DNA of 64,000 nt, taken from positions 1-64,000 of the forward strand of contig JAJDUG010000072.1 of the NCBI GenBank assembly GCA_022826755.1, written 5' to 3'. A program made the position numbers and the translations under genes. The notes under the pieces were generated by a model, which did no database searches, had not been told where the DNA came from, and saw only the letters and a list, made by a program, of their open reading frames with translations. The stretch's first letter is position 1. Every line of letters begins with the position of its first letter. This DNA comes from Acidobacteriota bacterium (lineage in GTDB: Bacteria > Acidobacteriota > Terriglobia > Versatilivoradales > Versatilivoraceae). This document shows, in pieces, positions 43,608 to 50,949 of the stretch.

Positions 43608-44918
43608 TCAAGGCTTCACCAGGGAGCCGTCCATTCCGCGGACCGTGGTCCAATCGGCGTTGCGGTGGTCGTCCACCAGGGGGTAGCGGCCGGCCATGGC
43701 CTCGTCGATATCGATGCCCAGGCCCGGACCGTCGCTGCCGTAGAGGTAGCCGCCGCGAATACGGGCCGTTCCCGGCATCAGCTCGTGAACCTCTTCGGGG
43801 AAGACGTTGTCCTCCTGGATGCCGAAGCTGGGAATGGTCAGGTCCACGTGGTAGGCCGCCAACTGGTTCACCGGATCGTTCTCGCCGCCCTCCTGCCAGG
43901 CCGTCCGGACCCCGAACTGCTCGCAAAGGGCTGCAATCTTCCTGGCCTGGGTGATCCCTCCGATGGCGCAGACGCGGCAACGAATGAAGTCGATCAGGCG
44001 CTCGGCAATCAGGGGCCGCCACTCGTGGGGATGGGTGAACAGTTCCCCCATGGCCATGGGGGTGGAGGTGAGGGCTCGGATCTGCCGAAAATAGTCGATC
44101 TGCTCGGGCGGGAGGATGTCTTCCACGAAGAACATGCGAATGGGCTGCATGCGCCTGGCGAACTCCAGCGCCAGCGTCGGCGTCAGGTGTTCGTGGACGT
44201 CGTGGAGGAGCTTGACCTCCCAACCCAGCGTGTCGCGCACCTTCTCGAACATCCTGGGGACCGTCTCCAGGTAGCGTTCCTCGTCGAAGGCCTGGCCCCG
44301 GAAGCCGCTCTCGGGTCGACTCCCTTCTCCCGGCGGCACGAAGCCGCCCCCACCGTAGGCACCGCCCATCTGAACGCGAATGTGACGAAAGCCCTGCTCC
44401 ATGTAGGCCTGCACGTTTTCCACGCAGGCTTCGGGGTTTTCGCCGCTGGCGTGGGCGTAGAGGGGCACCGCCTCCCTGACTTTTCCACCCAGAAGCTGAT
44501 AGAGGGGCATGTTGGCCCGCTTGCCCTTGATGTCCCACAGGGCCATATCCAGAGCCGCCTGGGCGACGTTGGTGATGGATCCATTGCGCCAGTAGGAGCG
44601 GACATGGGTCCACTGCCAGAGGTCCTCGATGCGCTCGGGATCCTTGCCCACCCAGAAGGGTCCCAGGTGCTTTTCGATGGCGGCCTTGACGGCCCAGGAC
44701 TGGTAGGCATTGTTGGCCGACCCCAGCCCGTAGAGCCCGGGCTCGCTGGTGATGACCTTGGCGAAGACCCAGGAATAGTGGGGTCGCGGGCTGGTGGCGA
44801 TGACCTTGACCTCCCGGATCTTCAGCGGAGGCAATCCGCGGGTGGCCTGGGCGTAGGGTTCGCCGGCCCACCAGGGATTCACCAGGGCCGTCTTGAGTAT
44901 CTGCCTGCGGTTGAGCAT
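43608..44918 (-). CDS. Mandelate racemase/muconate-lactonizing-type enolase superfamily protein
   Basis: The 436-residue product has the enolase superfamily barrel with metal ligands Asp240 (DVHEHL, with His242), Glu266 (FFVEDILPP) and Glu292 (GELFTHPHEW). Overall it resembles the ManD/RspA group of sugar-acid dehydratases. Where ManD has WHGPGD, it reads W341-QEGGEND, so a catalytic His is absent and mannonate dehydration is doubtful. The ATG at 44918 follows AAGGAGG. It starts MLNRRQILKTALVN, Tat-like but without a clear hydrophobic core. Confidence 0.78.
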   Translation of the reverse strand: MLNRRQILKTALVNPWWAGEPYAQATRGLPPLKIREVKVIATSPRPHYSWVFAKVITSEPGLYGLGSANNAYQSWAVKAAIEKHLGPFWVGKDPERIEDLWQWTHVRSYWRNGSITNVAQAALDMALWDIKGKRANMPLYQLLGGKVREAVPLYAHASGENPEACVENVQAYMEQGFRHIRVQMGGAYGGGGFVPPGEGSRPESGFRGQAFDEERYLETVPRMFEKVRDTLGWEVKLLHDVHEHLTPTLALEFARRMQPIRMFFVEDILPPEQIDYFRQIRALTSTPMAMGELFTHPHEWRPLIAERLIDFIRCRVCAIGGITQARKIAALCEQFGVRTAWQEGGENDPVNQLAAYHVDLTIPSFGIQEDNVFPEEVHELMPGTARIRGGYLYGSDGPGLGIDIDEAMAGRYPLVDDHRNADWTTVRGMDGSLVKP

Positions 44919-44958
44919 GACGCCTGCCTCCTTGAGGAGGTTGCGGAGCCGGTAGAGA

Positions 44959-45510
44959 CTACGGCTCCGCCAGCACCTTTTCCATGACGGCCCGGACCCG
45001 CCGCAGCCAGACCTCCCCGTGCCCGTTCAAGCTCTGCACCGACCGACGCCCCTTGGGGTCGATGAGCCAGTTCTGGGGGACCTCGCTGACGGGATGCATC
45101 TTCTCGGCCAGCTCGAAGGAGCGGATCACCGGAAAGGTGTAACCGCCGGCTTGCATGTATCCGGGAACCGGATTGGGGTCTTCATCCAGGTTGAGAGTCA
45201 GCACCTGCAGCCCGGGGACGTTCTCGAGGGTCTTGTGGAGCCTCTGCACGTAGGGCAGCTCGACCCGGCAGGGGGCGCACCAGGTAGCCCAGACGTTGAT
45301 CAGGGTCACCTTCCCCTTCAGGTCGGACAACGTCCAGGTCCGTCCCTCCAGATCCTTCAGCTTGAACTCGGGAAGCGGTCGATCGAACCTCAGCCTTTTC
45401 GCGCGGTCGGACCTTCGGCTCTCGCCGGCTTCCGAGGGAGCAACTGCAGGGAGCAGCAGCAACAGCGCCAAAGAGGCCGCCATCAGAAAGCGAAAGGGGA
45501 CGTGAATCAT
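44959..45510 (-). CDS. TlpA/ResA-like thioredoxin-fold protein
   Basis: The 183-residue product has a signal or anchor (FRFLMAASLALLLLLPAVA) and a thioredoxin fold with WCAPC (Cys78, Cys81) in the context VTLINVWATWCAP. This is the type that reduces disulfides in the periplasm, for example for cytochrome c maturation. A later VPQNWLIDPKGR gives the cis-Pro loop. The start at 45510 is preferred because it begins the signal peptide; an upstream in-frame ATG would add 43 hydrophilic residues. Confidence 0.85.
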   Translation of the reverse strand: MIHVPFRFLMAASLALLLLLPAVAPSEAGESRRSDRAKRLRFDRPLPEFKLKDLEGRTWTLSDLKGKVTLINVWATWCAPCRVELPYVQRLHKTLENVPGLQVLTLNLDEDPNPVPGYMQAGGYTFPVIRSFELAEKMHPVSEVPQNWLIDPKGRRSVQSLNGHGEVWLRRVRAVMEKVLAEP

Positions 45511-45771
45511 CGGTTTTCGGGATCGGCCAGGAAAAGAGCCTCTAGCATAAGGCTTTATGTAGGACTGTGCCAGCCGGAAATCGTCAGGAGACGGGCAAGC
45601 GGAGATGCCTCGTTCAACCCCTCTGCCTGCTCTGCACAAAGGCCGGGCGAGACCGGATGCAAACCAAAACGGTGGGTCTCCCTCTCAGAGACTATGCCGT
45701 GGACAAACCGGGTGATACTCTCCCATGAGAAACAACCTGCGGAGCAAGGGACCGAGTGAGAGGCGGTTGTG

Positions 45772-46215
45772 ATGGCATCCAAGCTGCGAGACCTGCGGAT
45801 TTCACCGAGGCGCCTGCTTCCAGCCTGGTTGCTGCGTGCGACCTTCTCCCGCTCGGGAGGGCCCGGCGGCCAGAACGTCAACAAGGTGGAGACCCAGGTG
45901 GACCTTCGGCTGGACCTGGAAGGCGCCGCCGAGGTGATCGGCGTGCCCTCGGTGGAACGCATCCGAACCAAGCTGGCGACCCGCCTGGACCGGCAGGGCA
46001 ATCTGCGGGTCGTCAGCAGCAAGCACCGCCAGCAGGGGCAGAACCTGGAAGCGGCCCTGGACAGGATGGAGACCCTGATCCGGGAGACCCTGGCCCGGCC
46101 CCGCAAGCGCCTCCCCACCAAGCCCACCGGAGAGAGCCGCGAACGGCGCCTTTCCGACAAGAAGCGCCGGGGACGCCTGAAGCAGGACCGCGCGGAAGCG
46201 CCACCCGAGGATTAG
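45772..46215 (+). CDS. arfB: ArfB (YaeJ)-like peptidyl-tRNA hydrolase
   Basis: The 147-residue protein has the class I release-factor GGQ motif (SGGPGGQNVNKVETQVDL, GGQ at residues 32-34) and a basic C-terminal tail ending in lysine- and arginine-rich residues (KRLPTKPTGESRERRLSDKK). ArfB rescues ribosomes stalled on non-stop mRNA, binding with its tail in the mRNA channel. The ATG at 45772 follows GAGAGG. It converges on the aldolase gene, with stop codons overlapping by four bases. Confidence 0.85.
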   Translation: MASKLRDLRISPRRLLPAWLLRATFSRSGGPGGQNVNKVETQVDLRLDLEGAAEVIGVPSVERIRTKLATRLDRQGNLRVVSSKHRQQGQNLEAALDRMETLIRETLARPRKRLPTKPTGESRERRLSDKKRRGRLKQDRAEAPPED

Positions 46216-47003
46216 CCTTCCAGATCGGCCGGCTTCTTTCCCCGATGGATGATATCGGCCAGGGCGCGGGTGGTGCGGGCCGGGTCGGAACTCTGCCACA
46301 CGTTGCGCCCCAGAGCCACGCCGGCGGCTCCGCAATCCATGGCCTCCCCGACCATCTCCAGCAGGTCCCGGGTGGTCCCCTTCCTGGGGCCGCCGGCAAC
46401 CACTACGGGTACCGGACAGTACGCCACCAGTTTCTCGAAAGTCCGGGGGTCGCCCGTATAGGAGGTCTTGACGATGTCGGCGCCCAGCTCGGCCCCGGCG
46501 CGGGCGGCCAGCAACTCGGCCTCGGCGCCCCGCTGCTGCAGCAGTTCCTCGGTCGGATACATCATGGCCAGCAGGGGCAGGCTCCAGCGCTGGCATTCCG
46601 CGGCCACCTGGCGGAAGTTGTCGAGCATGTGCCGCTCGTGGGGCGAGCCCACCATGACCTGAACCGAGATGGCGTCGGCCGCCTGTTTCAGGGCGTACTC
46701 GACGCTGCTGATCAGGGTGAGGTCGTTTTCGCCGGTGATGATGTTGGACAGGTTGAGAATCGAGCCGCAGCGGTTCCCGTATTCGGGGTAAAGGTTCCCG
46801 GCCATGCCGGCATTGAAGATGACGGCGTCGGCCCCGCCCGTGACGACTCGCCGCACCGTTTCACGGGGGTCCTGGATTCCTGCCACGGGGCCCAGGATGA
46901 CGCCATGGTCCAGGGGAATCATCACCGTTTTGCCGGTACCGGGATTGACAATGCGATCGTAGCGGACCTTCTTGCCGACGTCGATGGTTCGTTCCTTGCT
47001 CAT
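46212..47003 (-). CDS. Class I (DhnA-type) aldolase, LsrF/FbaB-like
   Basis: The 263-residue product is a TIM-barrel class I aldolase of the DhnA family: VMIPLDHGVILGPVAGI near the N-terminus, the Schiff-base Lys in ADIVKTSYTGDP (about residues 175-186), and VVVAGGPRKGTT near the C-terminus. Family members act on fructose-1,6-bisphosphate, phospho-AI-2 or in aromatic amino acid synthesis. It overlaps the upstream kinase gene by ATGA (47000-47003), so the two probably form a kinase-aldolase pathway. Confidence 0.83.
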   Translation of the reverse strand: MSKERTIDVGKKVRYDRIVNPGTGKTVMIPLDHGVILGPVAGIQDPRETVRRVVTGGADAVIFNAGMAGNLYPEYGNRCGSILNLSNIITGENDLTLISSVEYALKQAADAISVQVMVGSPHERHMLDNFRQVAAECQRWSLPLLAMMYPTEELLQQRGAEAELLAARAGAELGADIVKTSYTGDPRTFEKLVAYCPVPVVVAGGPRKGTTRDLLEMVGEAMDCGAAGVALGRNVWQSSDPARTTRALADIIHRGKKPADLEG

Positions 47004-47947
47004 GGGTGGCCCCCTTCCGGCCCATCCGTCTTAAAGTAGCGTGAATTCCGCTCCCGGAGAAATCGAAGCGCTTGTTGCCGATCGGGAATGCCGGTTCGCC
47101 CCCCAAGGCGGGTGCACTTGATGGCGGCCACCGCCGAGGCGAACTCAATCCGTTTCATCAGCTCCCACCCCTGCAACATCCCGTAGATAAAGGCGCCGTG
47201 GAAGACATCTCCCGCCCCGGTGGTATCCACCACCTCCACCGGAAAAGCGGGAAAGTCGAACCTCTGCCCGTCGGCCTGTCCGCGGCAGCCCTGCTCCCCC
47301 AGGGTGACGATCACCACCGAAGGACCGTAGCCGAGCAGCCTGTCGATGGCTTCGTCCACGTCTTCGCTATTGGCAAAGGAGGAGACAAAGGCCAGCGAGG
47401 CAATCAGGATGTCGGTCCGCAGCAGCAGTTCGGAGATGTCGCCTTCCAGTGCCAGCACATCGGCATCCAGCACTACCGGCACCCCTGCCCGCCGGGCCCG
47501 GCCCGCGGCGGCCAGCGCGGCCGCCCGGTGAACGCCGTCCAGATGCAGGACCCTGGCTTCTTCGATCAAGCCCGGCGGCAACTGCGAGGGCTGCAATTCG
47601 TTGAAGGTGGGCACGCAGGCCAGGATGCTGCGCTGCCCGGTGGCTCGATCCACCAGCACCACCGAGGCCTGGGAGAGGGCGCCGGGCTCCACCAGCAGGT
47701 TCCGGGTGTCGACCCCATATTGTTCCAACTCCCGGCGAATAGAGGCGCCGAAAGCGTCGTCACCGACCTTGCCGGCGCAGGCTGCCGAGCATCCCAATCG
47801 CGCCAGGGTGACCAGGGCGGTGGCCACCTCGCCGCCCCCCTGCTGCCGGGTCTCCAGCATGCGGATCTCCTCGTCCGGCCCCGGCATGTGCGGCACCACG
47901 CCCAGCAGGTCAAAGCAGCAACAGCCCAGCCCCACCACGTCAACCAT
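47000..47947 (-). CDS. PfkB-family carbohydrate kinase
   Basis: The 315-residue kinase starts at 47947 (ATG). It has the PfkB signatures: GLGCCCFDLLGV near the N-terminus, the GG-containing QQGGGEVATALVTLARLG (residues about 36-53), and the C-terminal DTTGAGDVFHGAFIYGML with the catalytic Asp of GAGD. The substrate is not readable. Its stop overlaps the aldolase start. Just upstream lies the inverted-repeat unit at 47961-48262, so the promoter must be inside or beyond it. Confidence 0.85.
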   Translation of the reverse strand: MVDVVGLGCCCFDLLGVVPHMPGPDEEIRMLETRQQGGGEVATALVTLARLGCSAACAGKVGDDAFGASIRRELEQYGVDTRNLLVEPGALSQASVVLVDRATGQRSILACVPTFNELQPSQLPPGLIEEARVLHLDGVHRAAALAAAGRARRAGVPVVLDADVLALEGDISELLLRTDILIASLAFVSSFANSEDVDEAIDRLLGYGPSVVIVTLGEQGCRGQADGQRFDFPAFPVEVVDTTGAGDVFHGAFIYGMLQGWELMKRIEFASAVAAIKCTRLGGRTGIPDRQQALRFLRERNSRYFKTDGPEGGHP

Positions 47948-47960
47948 CACGCCTCGCGCG

Positions 47961-48262
47961 GGGAAGTTTGAAGTTAGAAGTTTGAAGGAGGAAGGGGGAA
48001 AGAGGAAGGCGGAAGCCGACTTCGTCAGCAAGTACAGCATCGCTTGCAAGGAAGCCCGCGGAACGCATTACCGGCTCCGCCTTCTGGCAGCTTCCGAAAT
48101 CCTTCCGCGGTGTAGTTTGGCTGAACTGGAGATCGAATGTGACGAATGGATCGCCATTTTGACCAGCACCATCAAGAAAATAAGGAACAGACAGCAATGA
48201 CTCCAACCTTCTCACGTTGCCCTTCCCACTTCAAACTTCCTCCTTCTAACTTCACACTTCCC
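47961..48262. mobile_element. 302-bp inverted-repeat unit holding a four-helix-bundle protein fragment
   Basis: The ends are inverted copies: 47961-47980 gggaagtttgaagttagaag, and 48243-48262 its complement with one mismatch. Additional purine-rich copies of the motif lie just inside (48221-48242 and 47981-47997). The unit fills the gap between the PfkB start and the stop of the VapC-like gene. Inside on the plus strand is the end of a four-helix-bundle gene. I infer a small mobile or mobilised unit; no transposase is present. Confidence 0.5.
48009..48200 (+). pseudogene. Four-helix-bundle (23S rRNA intervening-sequence type) protein, C-terminal fragment
   Basis: On the plus strand the frame ending at 48200 reads DFVSKYSIACKEARGTHYRL then RLLAASEIL, SLAELEIECDEWIAILTSTI and KK. 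This matches the C-terminal helices of four-helix-bundle proteins of the S23/IVS type (the family usually has WLRLL and ELIAILTSI in these places). The N-terminal half is absent and no start codon precedes the segment; purine-rich repeat DNA lies there instead. It is a remnant. Confidence 0.6.
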
Positions 48263-48642
48263 TACGCGCCCATCGTGCGAATCCCATACCGGGAAATACG
48301 AATGTCCCGGGTGACGAGTATCAGCCCCTCCACCTGGGCTTGAGCGATGAGCATACGGTCGAACGGGTCTCCGTGATGCGACGGAAGCGCACCCGCCCGC
48401 TCTGCGTGAAGAAACGTGAGATGCAGAGGGATGAAGTCCTGGTCCGTGACCGCCGCTTCCAGATTGTCTGGAGCCTTCAGCCTACCCAGCGCCCGCTTGA
48501 CGGCAATCTCCCAGACGCTGACCGAACTGACAAAGACCTCGTTCTGTTCACTCTCAATGGATTGAAAAGCGTCCCTGTGAAGTTTTTCGGGGTCGGTCAA
48601 CCACCATAGCACGGTGTGAGTATCCAGCAGTAAACGCGCCAC
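48262..48642 (-). CDS. VapC-type PIN-domain toxin
   Basis: The 126-residue RNase has the PIN acidic residues: Asp7 (LLLDTHTVLWW), Glu45 (SVWEIAVKR), Asp92 or Asp95 (HGDPFDRMLIAQA) and Asp113 (LVTRDIRI). Its GTG start at 48642 overlaps by one base the stop of the antitoxin gene. PIN toxins of this PHD-coupled group cleave RNA and are blocked by the antitoxin. The stop is at the edge of the inverted-repeat unit. Confidence 0.85.
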   Translation of the reverse strand: MARLLLDTHTVLWWLTDPEKLHRDAFQSIESEQNEVFVSSVSVWEIAVKRALGRLKAPDNLEAAVTDQDFIPLHLTFLHAERAGALPSHHGDPFDRMLIAQAQVEGLILVTRDIRISRYGIRTMGA

Positions 48643-48899
48643 TACTCGTCTTCATCCGGAAAGATTTTGGAGTTGTAAAACGAATCGATAACTTCCTGGG
48701 GAGTCTCGTCAAAATCCGGAGCAATCCAGATTTGTCCCTTCAGCGCCCCGGGTTTGCGCTTGATCTTCCGCTCTCGATAGGGCACCAGGCGCAGGTAGGG
48801 CTCACCGGCCTTGGCGATCACGATCTGCTCGCCCTCCCAGGCCAACTTGCCCAGGCGCGAGAGTTGCGACTTGGCTTCGTGCATGTTGACTTTCATCAT
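48642..48899 (-). CDS. Phd/YefM-type antitoxin
   Basis: The 85-residue protein has the antitoxin N-terminus MKVNMHEAKSQLSRLGKLA and EIVIAKAGEPYLRLVPY-like sequence (GEQIVIAKAGEPYLRLV), which bind operator DNA. The C-terminal tail (after residue 48) wraps the toxin. Its stop overlaps the VapC-type start. The pair should be autoregulated. Confidence 0.83.
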   Translation of the reverse strand: MMKVNMHEAKSQLSRLGKLAWEGEQIVIAKAGEPYLRLVPYRERKIKRKPGALKGQIWIAPDFDETPQEVIDSFYNSKIFPDEDE

Positions 48900-48982
48900 T
48901 GGAATTCCAGGGTAGCTAAGTTAGCTAAGATAGTCAAGCAGAGGAAACGGAAGGTGTTCCGGAGCATCGTCAACATAGGCCA

Positions 48983-49621
48983 TTACCCCGGCTTCGCTTT
49001 CGAACGGCGGCGGCGCGACTTCCGTGTCTCGTGATCTTCCGGGGTAATCTTCCCTGCAGCTTCCATCTCGCGAATAAAAGTCCGATAGTCGGTCAATAGT
49101 GCGGTGACATCATCCTCCACTTCCGGATACCGGGAAAACGCACATTCCCGAATGTCCCGCACCACCACCACTTCAGGGTTGGCGGTATATCCACGGATGA
49201 AGAACTGGTACCGAAACCTCTCCGCCTGCGGGTAGAGCACGAAATAGGAGCGCCACTGAACACTCCCCGAATACTTCTCCACCTTGGGGTAACGACTCAA
49301 CAACTTGTAATCCAGAATCGTCTTGCCCTGAATGGCATCCAGACGGCCGACCAACTTCACGCTCTCCCCGCCAATGGCAAACTCCCGGGACAACGGAACT
49401 TCACAGGAATCGGGCTCTATCGGCGTGAAATCCAGCTTGAACTTGACTTGGTCGGCGTAATCACGACCCCCGGTTTCCAGGAACCGGTGGAACCTCGTGC
49501 CGGCTCGCATCGCCGGCGTCGGAGGAATCAGTCGCTTCCAGCGCGCCAACCACTCCTCGAAGGTTTGGTCGGTGTTCCTGAACCTCCTGTAGTCCGCCAG
49601 TTCTGTAACTGAAACCCTCAT
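48983..49621 (-). CDS. PD-(D/E)XK-superfamily nuclease-like protein
   Basis: The 212-residue protein has a RecB/Cas4-like nuclease core: GTRFHRFLE (His45), VGRLDAIQ (Asp95), and ILDYKL (Asp104, Lys106), in the right spacing. It lacks the Cys cluster of Cas4 and any helicase domain, and there are no CRISPR sequences nearby. The start at 49621 follows GGAG. The role is unknown; it could be a stand-alone DNase or part of an accessory set with the Phd/VapC pair. Confidence 0.68.
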   Translation of the reverse strand: MRVSVTELADYRRFRNTDQTFEEWLARWKRLIPPTPAMRAGTRFHRFLETGGRDYADQVKFKLDFTPIEPDSCEVPLSREFAIGGESVKLVGRLDAIQGKTILDYKLLSRYPKVEKYSGSVQWRSYFVLYPQAERFRYQFFIRGYTANPEVVVVRDIRECAFSRYPEVEDDVTALLTDYRTFIREMEAAGKITPEDHETRKSRRRRSKAKPG

Positions 49622-49891
49622 GTTTCGCTCCGAAGTATCGACCGGAATCATCCAAGGTTACATCATCTTGGCGATGAAATTCAGCGCTGGTCGGCGATCG
49701 ACATACCTTCGAGCAAGCGCCTGGCCCAACCCGTGGTCACTCCACCGATTGGGCTTGATGGCCATGTCCGGTTGGCATAGCCTTGTCGCGGCTCCGCGGC
49801 GGCGCGGCGCGATGGACGCGGCTCGTCCCGCCGCCCGAGACCCGGTCCTGCAAGGTCCCCGCAGATTTGGAAACAGAGGAAATTCGACTTC

Positions 49892-50932
49892 ATGCTCCTG
49901 CGCCCGCTCATTCACACTCTGGAGAGGCGGTTCCATCGGCGCGACATCGACCGCCGCCTGGTCAGACCCTTCGAGTGGGGAGAAGAATTTTTGGGTGACG
50001 CGCACCCGGGAGGCAGCCCACTCCAGCGGATTCAGGAACACAACCGTCAGGCCCTGGCCGACAGCCACGCCTACTTTGCCCCTCAACCCTCGGAGCCAGG
50101 TCAATTCGCCTTCGACGGCTTCTGGCTGCGCTTCCCCAGCGCCGTCCGGACGCCCTATCCCGAGAACAACACCGTGCATGCCCGTTATTTTCCGGCCGGC
50201 GAGATGGCGGCGATCGTGCTTCCGCAGTGGAACGGCGACGAGCAGGCTCACGTGGGACTCTGCAAGGCGCTGCAGCGCTTCGGCGTCGGGGCTCTGCGTC
50301 TCAGCCTGCCCTACCACGACCGGCGGCGCCCGGACGGCCTGGAACGGGCCGACTACATGGTGGGCCCCAACATCGGCCGCACCATCCAGGCCGTCCGGCA
50401 GGCGGTCCTGGACGTGCGTCGGGCCGCCGACTGGCTGGCGGCTCAGGGGGTTCGTCGCATCGGGCTGCTGGGAACCAGCATCGGCTCCTGCGTGGGCTGG
50501 CTGGCCTTTGTGCACGATCCGCGGCTCGACCTGGGGGCCTTCAACCACGTGTCGAGCTACTTCGGAGACGTGGTGTGGCGGGGAATCACCACCTCTCACA
50601 TCCGCAAGACGCTGGAACGCCACATGACCCAGGAGGAAGTTCGCGCAGCCTGGACGGCGCTGAGTCCGATTGCCTACGTCTCCAGGCTCAAGGGGAATTC
50701 CCGACCCATGCTGATGCTGTCGGCCCTCTACGACCTTTCCTTCCCGCCCGACCTCTCGCGCCGGCTTTTCGATCGGGTGGACCGGGAGGGGGTCCAGGTC
50801 CGGAAGGTCTTTCTTCCCTGCGGGCACTATACGGGGGGAAGGCCGCCCTTCAGCTACCTGACCGGCTATCACCTGGTCAACTTCTTCCGCCGCCAGCGGG
50901 AGGTCCTCCTCACGAGCGATTCCGCGGCCTGA
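49892..50932 (+). CDS. ABHD18-like alpha/beta hydrolase
   Basis: The 346-residue product has the nucleophile elbow GLLGTSIGSCVGW (Ser196) and an Abhydrolase_18 type N-terminus (LIHTLERRFHRRDIDRRLVRPFEWG, RYFPAGEMAAIVLPQWN). An SALYDLSFPPDL segment (Asp) and PCGHYTGG (His) complete the triad. No signal peptide is present. The ATG at 49892 follows GAGGAA. Substrate unknown. Confidence 0.78.
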   Translation: MLLRPLIHTLERRFHRRDIDRRLVRPFEWGEEFLGDAHPGGSPLQRIQEHNRQALADSHAYFAPQPSEPGQFAFDGFWLRFPSAVRTPYPENNTVHARYFPAGEMAAIVLPQWNGDEQAHVGLCKALQRFGVGALRLSLPYHDRRRPDGLERADYMVGPNIGRTIQAVRQAVLDVRRAADWLAAQGVRRIGLLGTSIGSCVGWLAFVHDPRLDLGAFNHVSSYFGDVVWRGITTSHIRKTLERHMTQEEVRAAWTALSPIAYVSRLKGNSRPMLMLSALYDLSFPPDLSRRLFDRVDREGVQVRKVFLPCGHYTGGRPPFSYLTGYHLVNFFRRQREVLLTSDSAA

Positions 50933-50949
50933 CAAACGAACGTCAGTCT

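Noticed and set aside
48983-49621. Cas4
   Set aside because: The nuclease residues are there but the four-Cys cluster and any CRISPR context are missing.
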